Shown here: positions 17,424-29,397 of the stretch, piece after piece
How positions within the stretch are numbered: position 1 is the first letter of the stretch
Layout: each line of letters begins with the position of its first letter
NCBI GenBank assembly: GCA_016987375.1
Contig: PJRA01000263.1
Coordinates: 5,477,737 to 5,510,280, forward strand
Length of the DNA: 32,544 nt
Direction of reading: 5' to 3'
Source: Brachionus koreanus
Taxonomy: Eukaryota > Rotifera > Eurotatoria > Ploima > Brachionidae
Position numbers and translations under genes: made by a program
Notes under the pieces: model-generated
What the model was told of the DNA's origin: nothing
The model's database searches: none
What the model saw: only the letters and a program-made list of their open reading frames with translations

Positions 17424-20400
17424 CTATTTAGATAATCGTTTAGAAACTGAGGACGTTGCAGACGAATTGTTGCTGCTTGGCGAAGAGGCCGATGAGTTTT
17501 GTTGCATTTTTTGCGTGTGTCTCAAATTAAGGTCCTCCAATTTACGCCATATTTCTTCGTGTTCAACCTGTCGCTTTTCAAGTCTTAAAAAACAAAAGCA
17601 AAATTTTACTAAAATTTAAAAAGTAACAAAAAAAACTCACGTTTGAATATAATCTTTGTATTTGTTTGACAAATCATTGAACAAATTTGGGTTCATATTT
17701 TTAAATTGCTTGAGTAAATTGAGCACAAGTGTAACTATTGCTTGATTCCAATGCTCTTTGGACACACGATAAATGTTCGGAAATATTATCGGAAGAACTC
17801 TGTCAATGTTCTCTTCGACCAAGTTCATTACTGCATCACTGTTGAATAATAATAAACAGCGCTCAGCTACCTATAGATTAAAAAAAATTAAAATCGTCAA
17901 ATATTAAAGTATTTGGGCATAAAATTTTTTTAACTTTATTTCATAAAAAAAATTTTTTTTTTGAATTTTTTTTAAAGATGCTTCAAAATATTTTCTTATT
18001 TTTTCTTTTTAAAATAATTGTGAAAAAGAATGATTCAAGCTATTCAAAAATAGGAGAAGAAAGAAGCGTTTTCTGCAGTGGTTTGTATTAACTATTGAAA
18101 ATTTGTCTCAAGTATTCAACAGAGTATTTCTTCGTCCTTAAAATTATTTAATAAGATCTAAACAATCAAACAATGTCATGGAAAAAAATAAGTTTTGGAG
18201 TTATTAAACCGGTTTTTTACTTTACGCATCATGGTTTAACTGCTTAATTTAAAATTCAAACACACTTTGCATTGAATATTTTTCCAAGACATAAAACATT
18301 TATGTAGGAATTTTCTTTTAGGTAAAAATGTTCCCATTGAATTGAATTAACAACAGACTGGTTGTATCTGTTTTTCTTTGTGAGTCAACTCATGAAAAAT
18401 GCCGAAGAAAAATTCTTGGGCAGTGTAAATTTTGGAACAAAAAGCAAAAATTAAATAATTTAATTTTAATAATTTTCTAATACATGTACTGTTATGCACA
18501 ATTGCAGAGTTTCTGCAAAGCCTAAGTCTGGATGAAACAACCATTGTATCAGTTGTTACATGTTGCGGAACGATTTTTAGACCCATAGAAAAAAATTTAT
18601 TTTATTATACATTAGTTAAATAGAATAAAAACAATTGTATTCATTTTTGTTGATTAGTTTTTTTAAAGATGAAATTATAATGAAAAAAATTGAAAATTAA
18701 TTTTTCACTTTTAATTTTTCCTTACCCTAATTTTTCACTTTGGTTTCAAAAAATTTTTTTTAAACTTTAAATCATAAAGAATTTTTTAATAATTTAATTT
18801 GATAAATCATAATTTTTCAAAAATCAGTTTATACTTTGAAATGTAAAAATATGTTCAACATTATTTTTATTAGTGAGAAGAAAAATTTGAATCCCCAATT
18901 AATTAAAAAATGACTAAGCAAGTAATTTTTGAACATTTTTGATTGAATACTGATGCTATAGGCATTCAAATCTGGTTTCAAACATTAAAAGATATTTGAA
19001 AATTTTTTTAAATTTATACTAAATAAAGTTCAAGTTAGTTCTACTAAAAGTCTTTTACTAAACGACACCAAAATCTGAGTAAAACAAAGCCCTTAAATTT
19101 TAGCAAAATATTTGAATAAAAAATTTCAGGATTGTCCTTTTATTTTTATAATTTTGAACTCAATATTACCTGAAAGTGTGATGAACACAAACATCTGGAT
19201 ATTTGTTTGAACAACGAGTCCATGATATTTTTAAAGTGATCAGGCTCGATCATGTCTAGAATTTCTTCAAGTTCATTGAGGAACATGACTTCTTTTATGC
19301 TACATGTTTTAGGCCAGTACTTAAGAAGACCTTGAATGACGGGCTCGGCCAACGTTGGGTCCTTTTCTATAAATTGAACAACACAATAAGCAAGCTAAAA
19401 TGTAAGAAATTTTATTTGGGAAATAAACTCGATTGTTTGCTTTAAAAAAATGAATAAAATCTAAATGTTTACTTGAGGATGAAAGGACTGAAGAGAGTGA
19501 GCTTTGTGCAAAGGTATGAGAACACGTTGAAGAAACAATTTGTGTTCTTCTTTAAGTGGGATGGCAAAGCCGTTTATAATACTTCCCAATATTTCCAGCA
19601 ATTCGGCAATGCCGTTGAATTTTTCTACTTCATAAATAAATCGAAGAAATATGTTGTTTATTTGTTTGCGAATGAACGCTCTCAGGCCCAAAAATTTGCC
19701 GTATATTCTGTGCAAAATGGTTTTGAGAAGATCGCGCTCGCGTGGATCTTCGCTGTCGAAAAGCTCCAAAATGTTCGAGACAAATCTTTGGTCGATATAC
19801 TTTTTACCCGTATTGGGCTGAAAGTCGGGCGACTCAAGAAAACGCAGAAAAAATTCGTACACAACTTGAAGATGAGGCCACGAAGCCTCGTAGTAGGGCT
19901 CGTCTTCATCTTGATCAGCCGCTTCGCCAATCCTGTCCAACGACGAGGCTGGCAAAGTTCTAAATATGTTGTATGACACCATCGTTATGATCTCGGGATA
20001 GACAGGCTCCGCTAAACACGACTTGGTCACACTAATATAGTCCACTATTTCATTCAAACAGGCTCGCTTTATTTCTTTTGATTTTAAGTCAGTCACCGGA
20101 TCCATAAAATCGAACACAACCGAGCATTGCTTTAGCTTTTTGATAAAAAGATCTTGCTGCTCGCCAGGTGGTGCGTCTTTTATTGGCGGCAAGGGCTCCA
20201 GTTCTTTGTTCATATTGTTAATGAATCTGGACGATCCTTGCTGTCTTTTGATCTTTTTGCTCTTGATCATTTGTCGCTGAGTGAATGGGTCTATGGGCCG
20301 CTGAGACGAATCGGCCGGATGCAGCAAACTACTCGGGCTCGGTGGTGACAAGGTGTTTGATGTTGACGGCGATGTGGGCATCATTATTCGATCAGTGTCT

Positions 20401-20516
20401 TCGTGTTGGTGATGATGATCAGCGTCTGTTTTAGCCGATGCTGCCGACGAATGTACCGATTTTTTATGATCAAATAATTTCTTGAATAAATTTATTTTTT
20501 CAATTTTTGAAGACAA
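17424..20516 (-). CDS. PP2A regulatory subunit B56 (B', PPP2R5 family), four exons
   Basis: Targeting subunit that recruits the PP2A A/C core to substrates bearing LxxIxE motifs. Minus-strand exons are 20516-19473, 19394-19170, 17870-17641 and 17583-17424, in continuous phase, giving 552 aa. Introns are 78, 1299 and 57 nt. The N-terminal 100 residues are low-complexity (HHHQHED at 34-40, then Ser/Pro-rich) and variable in the family. The HEAT-like core starts near 121 ([11 protein letters not shown]) and includes [34 protein letters not shown] and the nearly invariant [20 protein letters not shown]. The LxxIxE pocket known from human B56 gamma appears intact by spacing: His269, Arg270, Tyr272, Arg279, Glu308, Ile309, Ile313, His325. 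Exon 2 holds [20 protein letters not shown]. After [11 protein letters not shown] the C-terminus is a short Ser/Asn-rich tail. It is longer than the gamma and epsilon types, mainly through the N-terminus. Confidence 0.95.
17871..19169 (-). other. Large second intron of the B56 gene
   Basis: At 1299 nt this is far larger than the other introns in the window (52-98 nt). A minus-strand frame of 79 codons at 18347-18586 begins with a coding-like segment ([20 protein letters not shown]) of higher GC, but it matches nothing I know and does not splice in phase in any way that a B56 would need. It could be an inserted element. The rest is AT-rich. Confidence 0.6.
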
Positions 20517-21895
20517 TTTGAAAACGTTAAATGGGTTTTGTTTGAAAAAAGAGGGAAAACTAAGAAATTAGAAACAAAGAGCCACAGAGACACAGAGAGA
20601 AAATAAAGTAAGGAGAAAAAATTCTGAACGAGTTATTTTGTCAGCTTTTGTTTTGTCTTTAGGTGAAGGTAATGCAAATTCCTTCGAAAATAAATTATTT
20701 TCGTTGTTTTGATAGAGCGGCGTGCGTTTATTTCTGATTTACAAAATCGGGAAGCAATCATGCATTTTAGACTAAGTTGACTATTTTCTTCTTTTTTGTT
20801 TTTTTTTTTTGTTCTATGTAAGATTTATTTATCTAAAATAAAATAATAAAAAAAAAATATTTTATTTAATATCTAGATTTGAGACTAGCGTTTAGCTAGT
20901 TGCTCAATTATGTTCATGTATTTGTGACATAGAAAAAAAAATTTTTTTTTTTCATTTTGTTTTGTTCTCACTCTTATACTCACGACACTACTAAACAAAT
21001 TATAAATAAAATAAATAAAAGTATAATATTGTTTGAATTTTTTCTAACGCCATCATTATTTTTCTTTTGAATATTATTATTTTGTTAATGCTCGCATTTT
21101 ACACGGTGAGAGAACAGTGATGCACACACACACACATATGAAATGAATACACACAGCAGATTTGTGATTTATGGCGTTTAGATTTTGCTTTTTGTTTTCC
21201 ATTTTAGACATGACTTTGTTAACTAAATGTAATTTGTTCATTAACTGATAGAAGCTTAGAAAATGTGAATAACTACCTTTTGAGAAAACTGTTTTTAGGT
21301 CATAAAATTAGTCAAGAGTAAAGTTAATAATTACTTTTAAAAGATTAAATTAAAAATTGAGTATATATTTTAATTTTAGGTTAAAACTTTATTTTAATAG
21401 TAGTTAGATTAGAACAGAAAATATTTATTTTAAAAACTTAAAAAGCCTTTGTCTTAAAATTAAACATGTTTGCAATTTTTTCTTTAACCACAAGCAAATA
21501 GATGCCATTTGCGCAATTAAAGCCCAAATATAATCTTAAATGAAATTTATAAAAATTAACTCACTAAGTTTTATGATTTATTATTAAAAATTTGTAATAA
21601 TTTATTATCATTTTCTATCCGTTTAGCATAATCTGAATACTCTTTACATGCTGAATAATTTAAAATAACATAATATTCTCAAAAATCAGCATTTTTTTTC
21701 CATAATTAAAATGTATCAGAATTTTTGGCCATTATTCACTGCGTTAAATTTTTTTTTGTTAAGTAAGTCACACACACTGATTTTTATAGAATAATAAACT
21801 AAAAGTTAATTGAATAAAATTTTCAAAAGATTCTTTATTTCTAAATAAAAAAACATGACAAAATTTGAATCAAGTGCTTGTTGTCATTATTAAAT
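20517..21895. other. Upstream region of the B56 gene
   Basis: This should hold the B56 promoter and leader. A purine-rich AGAGCCACAGAGACACAGAG stretch lies near 20578-20600, about 60-85 nt upstream of the start codon. A (CA)7 run is at 21123-21136. No upstream coding exon is evident, and the B56 frame already begins at a good ATG ([15 protein letters not shown]). Beyond 21.2 kb I see only AT-rich DNA. Confidence 0.5.
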
Positions 21896-22041
21896 TAACG
21901 TAATTCTCTGAATTTAGTGACATGCCTTTAAAATAGAGTACTCTATTTTAGTGACACTCTGTTATAACATGTAATAGATTGTTTTGTGACATGTCATTAA
22001 ATATTTTAGTGACATGTCACTAAATTCGGATGATTACGTTA
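21896..22041. mobile_element. MITE with 29-bp terminal inverted repeats (GTGACATG family)
   Basis: The left end reads TAACGTAATTCTCTGAATTT and then AGTGACATG. The right end in reverse complement reads TAACGTAATCATCCGAATTT and then AGTGACATG; four of 29 positions differ. The outer TA could be the target duplication. Inside, GTGACA recurs at 21917, 21951, 21986 and 22010, and a perfect 20-bp palindrome with core AGAGTACTCT lies at 21930-21949. At 146 bp it is non-autonomous. The TTTAGTGACATG core is shared with the element at 30716-30833. Confidence 0.8.
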
Positions 22042-25000
22042 CTTTACATTGAATAAAAAAAATTTACTTAAACTGGAATTTATTAGATTGATGAATCTAA
22101 AGAAATGAACACTCAGAAGTGCTTATTCCTTTAGGTTATTAACCTAAGCATGTTAATAAACAAAATTGAATATTTAATATTCAAAATATAATGAAAACAA
22201 AATCACATTATGATTATTTTACATGTTAAATTTACTATTAAATTAAAAAAAAATTCAGTCGATTTATATTAAAATAATACGAGCATTTTAGTTTATATTA
22301 TGCAAAAAATAGTCTAGGTTTTTTTTTTCAATAATTAAAAATAAAATTCAATTAATAATTTCCTTAGAAATAGTTTTTAAAGTAAATTTTAATCATATAA
22401 TTCTCGAAAATTTAATTCATTTTTTTCTTATGTGAAAATGACAAATTAATATTGGAAGAAATTATTCTATCAAAAATAAACAATAAATATTCTTTTCAAT
22501 TCAACTTAGCTTGAATTCTTTCTCACTATCAGTTAATCAGATATTGAGAAAAAAAAATATTTGAAATTTAAAAATGAATTGAAAGTTTTAAACAGAAAAG
22601 TATCACAAAGAGATCACTATTCAGATCTTCTGCTGTTAGTTTAAATTTCTACTTTTTGTGTTTGATTTTTTACCATTTTTTCTTGAAAACTTTGGTGAAA
22701 TAAACAATTCAATTTTATTTCTATTTACAAATTTAGAGATTCATTTTCATAAAGATTGTTAAACAAAAACACTTTAATACTTTCTTTTAAATATAGAACC
22801 TAACTTTAGAACAAATTAGTAGCTAATACTGGTTTTTGTCTTACAACTAGTCTGACAGATGCAAAAAACTTAAAGCTAGCTTTTAAATAATTCTAAAAAT
22901 AATATTCTAAGTTCTTGAAGATTAGCGAATTGTAAGAAAATTTAAAAGGCTTAGTAAAATTTTTTTCAATATTTTTTTCATAAATCAGAAACTCTGAAAG
23001 AGAAAAAAGGATAAAAATAAAGAATAAGAATATTTTTTTATTTGGTCAATATAATTAAGCCATAAATTCTAAAGAATTTTTTTACTAAAAAAATCTCTTA
23101 AAAATCATCATAAATACAGCGTTAGACTTAAAGCCGATTTAATTGTATTTTTATTAAGAGCTTGATTCAAAATCTGTCAATTATACTTAAATAATATGAT
23201 TTTATAATTAAAAAAACTTCACAATTTATACAAGAATTATTTGAAAAGAGAAAAAATTATTTAAGATATTAATGATTGTCGTTTTTGAATTATGATTATT
23301 TTATTAATCTTTATTAAACGAAAATTTCAAATAGAAATGAAAAACAATATCTTAAATTTATCCAAAATAATAAAAATTTAGTATTATCTAAATAAATTGA
23401 AAAATATTATTATTTAAAATTTGTTTGCTTCAACAAAAATAATTTTTTAAACAAGACAAATATTTTTATTTTTTTATTAAACCCTGTAAATTTTATAAAT
23501 TTTTATTTTTTGATTTAAAATTTTCGTTTTAAATATGTTGAACTAAACATTATTTCTTCATGTAGATTTTAGTTTAAAATTTTTTGTTTAGATCATAAAA
23601 TAATAAAACTTTTGATATTAAAATTTATTTTTATTATTAGAATACACAACAGTAATAAAAAAATTATAAAATATGTACAAGTTTTAATAATATATACTAA
23701 AATCCTTCCCTTTTCCAGCACTTAAAAACTGTTTGAAATTCTTTTAATTATTAATTCTTTAATATTTTATTTTTTTTAGTTCGATTTACATAATAATAAT
23801 GTTGTTTCTTAAATATTTTTTTTATTTTGATTAAATTAAAAAAAAAACTATAACTTTAAACACGTTTCTTAATTATAAAATATTTGTTCAATTAAATAAA
23901 TGATGATCTGACTGCTTTATCATTGATATTTTTAATTTATTAGTATCTAAAATTCAATTCATTTTTTTTCATTACAAACATCATTTTAATTACAATAAGA
24001 AAAAAATTCTTTTATTATGCACAATTAAAAAATATGCCAATCGAATAATAATAATCTTATTTTTATTATTTAACTAAATATATGTTTGTGACATTAGCAA
24101 AATACGTAAAAATAAATATAAATTAAGAATCTTTGCAGTTGTTGTTTTACTTTAAATAATGAAATAAACAGATTCAGATAGACTTTTAATATTATTTGCT
24201 TAAAATGAAGTCTATTTGAAAAGAAATTATTTGTTTTAAATATGCTTCAAAATTTTTGAACCAAAGCTTCTTAAAATATTTGAGTTGTATTATCTTCAGA
24301 ATTTTAATAAAAAATTGAACACTTTAAAAACTTGATTTTAGATAAAAAAAATATTTAAATGAAAAAATAATTTGTGGTTTCTGTCATCTTTGAAAAATAA
24401 AATACTTTAAACAAAAATCTAATAACAAAATGTGTCATACTATTCACAAAGATGAATTTTTATTTTTGTTATTTCAATATTGAAAAACAATTAAGTTATT
24501 CATTTTTGTCAGAAAAAGAATCCCACAGGTATAAGTCATTATCTCAACCAAAATTTAGTGAAATAAACTAAAATTTAGGCTTTTTGATTTTTAAATAAAT
24601 AAATTAATACATATTCAAATTGAAATTATTTATTCAAAAATAATTATGTTAAATTATTTAAAAATTAAAAACAAATAATTTGTTCTATTTAACTTATTTT
24701 ATAATTATTATGACTGATGTTTGTTTTAAAAAATTAAGATTTTTTCTTAAATAATTATTTGATTTGGTCCATGCTTTCTGAATAAAAAAGAACCTAAATT
24801 TTGGTCTCGATTGATTTACCAACCAAATAATAGAAAAAAAACACTAAATGTGTCTAAAAGATAGCTCTTTGATAGGAATTTTTTAATATAATAATTTTTC
24901 TTATGCATCATATGTTATTTAAAAAAATCGATATAAAATAATTCTAAATTCTCATTTAAGCATTTTAAAATAATATACATTAATTTATATAATAAACACA

Positions 25001-28000
25001 TTAACATTTAGAAAAATTGCTCCTAGATTGAACTTGGCTTCCAAATTTAGAAGATACATTCATCTAATTTAAGCCTAGTTGAACATAATTTAACAAATGT
25101 TTTACACAATTAATTTGCTGTTTATTTTTGGGGTTTTTGAATTATTTTTAAAATACTTTTTGTAAGAAAAAACCTATAAACACAAGATTTTGATGCTTTC
25201 TAATTATTATAAAAATGAAAGTTAAATTTATCGAGTTTCTTTGTTGTGTTGCTTTATATGTTTCCAATAGAAACATTGAGCGATCCAAATTTTGGTTTCT
25301 TCTTAAATTCTAATGAGGCAATCCAAGTTATTCTTGGCTTATTAAAAATCCCCCATGTCATTCTAAATTAAGCTAATTTTTAAACGATAGAATGCTTCTA
25401 TCAAGAATTTTTACCAAATGGAAGTTAAATATTGAAAATCTAAAAATAAACGCTTCTAATAAAAAAAAATTGTTTTGTGTTTATTGATCAAGTAATTAAT
25501 TTTGGCTTAGATTGTTTTTTATCTGAGCTAAATAATATTTTTTTAGACATGGGTCAAAGGAATACGGATTTGTATATTTTGTTTTTTAAATATATTAACT
25601 TTTAAAACAAAATCATTGCTACATCATTTATTTATTGATAAAAAGAATTCAAATTTAAATGCATGAATTCTTGCGATTATTTACTCACATATTGATAAAA
25701 TTTAATTTAATCCCTTTAAAATTCGTAGCTAAATAAATAAAAATTATTTTATCCTAATAATTAAATAAGCACATTGTTAGAGTTGAATTAAAAAATAATT
25801 ACCAAATTATTTCAAATAAAACAGAGTTTTTTTTTAAGTAAAGTCCCTAAAAATTAAGCATTAATTTTGATTTAATAAGAACTCTTTTTATTTAGATTGA
25901 ATCTAAATTAGACTTCATTTATTAACAATTTCTTTTTTACAATCTTTTTTCTAAGTAATATTTATCTAAACTTTATCGAAACATGTATAAAGCAATAAGA
26001 AATGCTTACTAAAATTCAAGATATAATTTATGTAGCCAAATTGAAAAAAAAAACTAACAAAAATAAACATGATTAATTATTTTAAAAATAATAAAGTCTT
26101 AATTATTTACACAGTAACTTAGAGCGTTTTTATTTCGAATTATTTTAGCTATGGGTTAAAAAGAAAATTAATGAATAGTAAGATTGTAAAAATGTTAAAT
26201 TTGTAAAAATTTTTTTATACCAAATCATTAACTACGATGAAGGTAACTTTATAAAAAAAATTGTCAGGCATTTTTAATAGAGTAATAATTCGAGAGTAAT
26301 TCATTTTTTTTATTTCTAAAACAATTAAAATTTACTAAATTTTCTTAGAGGGTTCGAATTTAGAATTCTTTGTGAGTCATCTAGAATTTAAAAAAAAAAT
26401 TATTTTGTAGTAATATAAATTACTAAATTTATTTAAATGTCAAACATTTTAAAGTTTGTTTATCTAATTCTTAAGTATATTAATCACTGAATATAATTTA
26501 ATTCTTATATATACTAGTAATTTTTAGTTTTGTACAATCCATTTTCAAAGTGTTTTAGAATAAATTTATATTTTTGATTACTTATTAAAATCGATTTTAA
26601 CAAAAAAAAACAGACATTCAATCTTAATTAAAATTTAAAAGCTTTCACTTTGAGAAATTCACTAAAAATAAAAATATCTGAAATTCAAAAATTAATTTTA
26701 GAGAATGTTTTGAGTAATTTTTTGCACATCATCAAAAGAAAATTGATTTTAATATGCAATAAATTGAACAGTTTTAGCAGAGATTGTATAAATTCAAACC
26801 ATTTTCGGATGATTTGATCCTTTGAGTTATTGAATTTGGCATTCAATTTTTCCTTTATTTTTATTTTGTTGATGATTCTTACATGAGCCCACACAAATTA
26901 TCGGAAAAATAGAAATCATTTCAAAATGAAAATCCTCTAACGTGTTGCTACTAGAGTAATGTTTAAAATCTATATATGATTTTTTTTTGCTACAAATATA
27001 TTTTATCTGACTCTCTTTCTTGTGACTTTGAATAAAATACCATGATCCTATGACCATCGTATTTGTTTGTAGTTTATGTGATTATTTTTTTATTTTAGTA
27101 GTGAATGAAAGTACTGAATTTAAATTTTTGAAACATGGCATCTGGCTCTGTTTCTTGGATAATTTTTACCTAAAGATTTAAACAGCTTCAATTTTTGTAA
27201 AAATAAAATAGAATAAATTTATAGCCTTTTCTTTTATTAAGCTATTTCTATTTCTTTTTTTCATCAAGGTAATATCTTTCATGATTAATCAATTTATCTT
27301 TAGATGGCGCTCAAAAATTTTAAAAAAATAAAATAAAAATAAAAGAATTTTTTTTTTTAAATTGAAAAAATAACAAATATCTTAAATAATACATGTAAAC
27401 CAAAAATTAGGCCTCAAATACATCAACTCAATTATGTAATTGCTCTACCTAATCATTTCTTCTTTTGGTCAGTTTTTCACTTCTTGAGGTAATTTAAAAC
27501 AAAAAAATTACTTAAGTAATTCGCTATTCAAATGAATGAGCGGTTCTTAAGGAGACAGATCATAGTTAAATTAGTTTTTGTTTGCGGATAATTTAGGGAG
27601 TGGAAAAATTGCAAAGAAATAAAAGAACTTGAATCAAATCTGCTAAGAACAATTGACCAAAACATATTATAGTATGACATAGCGACTTTGAGTCTTACAA
27701 CCTAAATATTACATGAATCTTGGTGATTTATATTTTAATTTAAAAATTTATAGAAATTTTGGTAAATTTTTTTTATTTATTAATGTTATTTGAGACACTA
27801 TACAGATTAAAACCTTTTATTGACAAAAGCAAAATTCTGCTAGAGTTATAGCAAACCATTTTATGGATTAAGCTCGATCCGAAACTCAGTTTCAATCCAT
27901 TTTACTAATCTGGAAAAAAAATTTTTTTAAAATGCATTTAGACAAGCGAATCAATAAATTCAAGTGGTCAAATTGACTCGTTCTGAACGTCACATTTAAA

Positions 28001-28462
28001 ACATTGTTGTTTGGTTAACTATTTGATTGTTGCTTCATTAATGTAAATAAATGTGGAGAGCCAACAATATCAAAGTTACTCAATATCATCAAATATTTTT
28101 TAATTTAAACACATATTAGAGTGATATATTTGGAAACTGAGTGCAATGGAGGAAATGGTCATTAGTTAATTCATCACTTATTAGCATTCAGGGTCAGTTT
28201 TATTTAGAATGTTTTTAAATAAGCAATAGCTGGAGGCGAATAAGTATAATAATTTAATAAAATAATAGTTCACCAAGAACCATATTAACACAAGGATGAC
28301 AATTTTAATTTTTAGTTTTATTTACTTTATGTTCAAAAATTAAAATGAAATTTTTTTATACAGACTAAATTTTTGAAAAATTGCTTTACTTTAATGATAA
28401 TAATTCTTTTTATAAACTAATTGTTAAAATATAAGAAAAACTAAATTTTGGCAAAATAAATG
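22042..28462. other. 6.4 kb of AT-rich DNA without a supported gene
   Basis: I found no convincing exon, RNA gene or inverted-repeat element. TTAGGTTATTAACCTAA near 22130-22150 is a short palindrome just past the MITE. The two overlapping minus-strand frames at 26685-27057 are Lys/Asn/Ile-rich and lack a recognisable domain; they could be a degraded element. Scattered patches of slightly higher GC (25.0-25.4 kb, 27.4-28.2 kb) have frames broken by stops. It may be a true gene desert or contain distant regulatory DNA or untranslated exons that sequence alone cannot show. Confidence 0.5.
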
Positions 28463-28468
28463 TTTATT
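28463..28468 (-). terminator. Poly(A) signal of the RRM gene
   Basis: TTTATT on the plus strand reads AATAAA on the minus strand, about 120 nt past the stop codon at 28585. Confidence 0.4.
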
Positions 28469-28584
28469 GAAAAAAAAGACAAATCCAAAAATTTGGTTTT
28501 TTTTTTGAAAAAAAAAATTATTGGAATAAAATCTTAGATTGAAAAAAATCCGATCATTGATGAATAAAAAGCGTTGATTTTTTT

Positions 28585-29397
28585 TTAAAATTGATTCAAA
28601 TTCAAACAAGAAAAGCTGTTTAGCAATTGGACAGGGGCTGTTGACTCATCTATCTGTTGTAATTTTGATCTTTGTTCTAACAATGTTTTGATGTAAATAT
28701 AATTTGAAAAGTTGAATTGATTGAGCCCAATTTCATCCAACGAATGAGACACTGGTAATCCTGATGAACTCTTCTGAGGAAGCTTGAAATTTGATTTTCG
28801 AATTGGTCGACCAATTGGCCGTATAGTGTCAGCATTTTGAAACGACATTACCGACTGAGACTGGGTGATACGATAAAATTGATTATCCGAAGAAGATATT
28901 GAACTTTGTGAAGAAGATTCGGACAATTGGTGAGACGATAAGCGCTTAAAATCATAGGTTCTGGACTTTTTGATATGACCTTGGCTGACAGAGTATTGTA
29001 CTCTAATGTATCGTGTTTTGAATAAACTATCATTTAATTCTTTATGAGCAAGTTCGGCATCGGACTCCGTATAAAAGTGAATGAAAGCATAGTTGTCATC
29101 CTTTACCACGCTTAGATTGCGATTGACTTTTCCATATTTGGAGAATAGTTCAACCAACTCATCTAAGGTGGTGTTTGAGGGCAAATTGCCAACAAATAGC
29201 TTTTTAAGATCAGTTGGCTGCGATACACTGTAAGATGGCTTGGTCGGTGGTTTTATTAGATTGGTAGAATCAGCTAAAGGTTGCGGTGAAGGTGGTCTTT
29301 GTGGTGCAATCATTAGTAGACCTTGGTTAGAGATGCTAGGTCCGAATAGGGAATAAGTTGGCTGCGATGGAGTTTTATTATTTGATGAAAATTCCAT
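28585..29397 (-). CDS. RNA-binding protein with one RRM, LARK/RBM4-like
   Basis: Binds RNA through one RNA recognition motif and probably acts in splicing, stability or translation. It is a single-exon frame of 270 aa. The RRM covers about 65-137: RNP2 is LFVGNL at 67-72, the first helix TTLDELVELFSKYG follows, RNP1 is DNYAFIHF at 101-108, and the last strand is RYIRVQYS. The short loop and VVKDDNYAFIHF pattern are closest to the LARK/RBM4/RBM14 group, which have a similarly compact RRM, but a few extra residues (NRNLS) precede the third strand. RBM4's CCHC zinc knuckle and second RRM are absent. The N-terminus is Pro/Ser-rich; residues about 150-175 are Ser-rich. The C-terminal NYIYIKTLLEQRSKLQQIDE may be a helix. 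Orthology to a specific family member is not established. Confidence 0.85.
   Translation of the reverse strand: MEFSSNNKTPSQPTYSLFGPSISNQGLLMIAPQRPPSPQPLADSTNLIKPPTKPSYSVSQPTDLKKLFVGNLPSNTTLDELVELFSKYGKVNRNLSVVKDDNYAFIHFYTESDAELAHKELNDSLFKTRYIRVQYSVSQGHIKKSRTYDFKRLSSHQLSESSSQSSISSSDNQFYRITQSQSVMSFQNADTIRPIGRPIRKSNFKLPQKSSSGLPVSHSLDEIGLNQFNFSNYIYIKTLLEQRSKLQQIDESTAPVQLLNSFSCLNLNQF

Noticed and set aside
18347..18586. 79-codon minus-strand frame as an extra B56 exon
   Set aside because: B56 exons 2 and 3 join in phase without it and the family has no insertion at that point. Kept only as a note on the intron.
19473..19976. 167-codon plus-strand frame
   Set aside because: It is antisense to the first B56 exon, whose minus-strand translation matches the family residue by residue. 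The other frames at 19682-19963 and 20154-20348 are shadows of the same exon.
26685..27057. Two overlapping minus-strand frames as a frameshifted gene
   Set aside because: Both are Lys/Asn/Ser-rich with no recognisable motif, and the join has no splice site.
28424..28609. 61-codon minus-strand frame overlapping the end of the RRM gene
   Set aside because: Almost entirely Phe, Asn and Lys from A/T runs in the 3' untranslated region.
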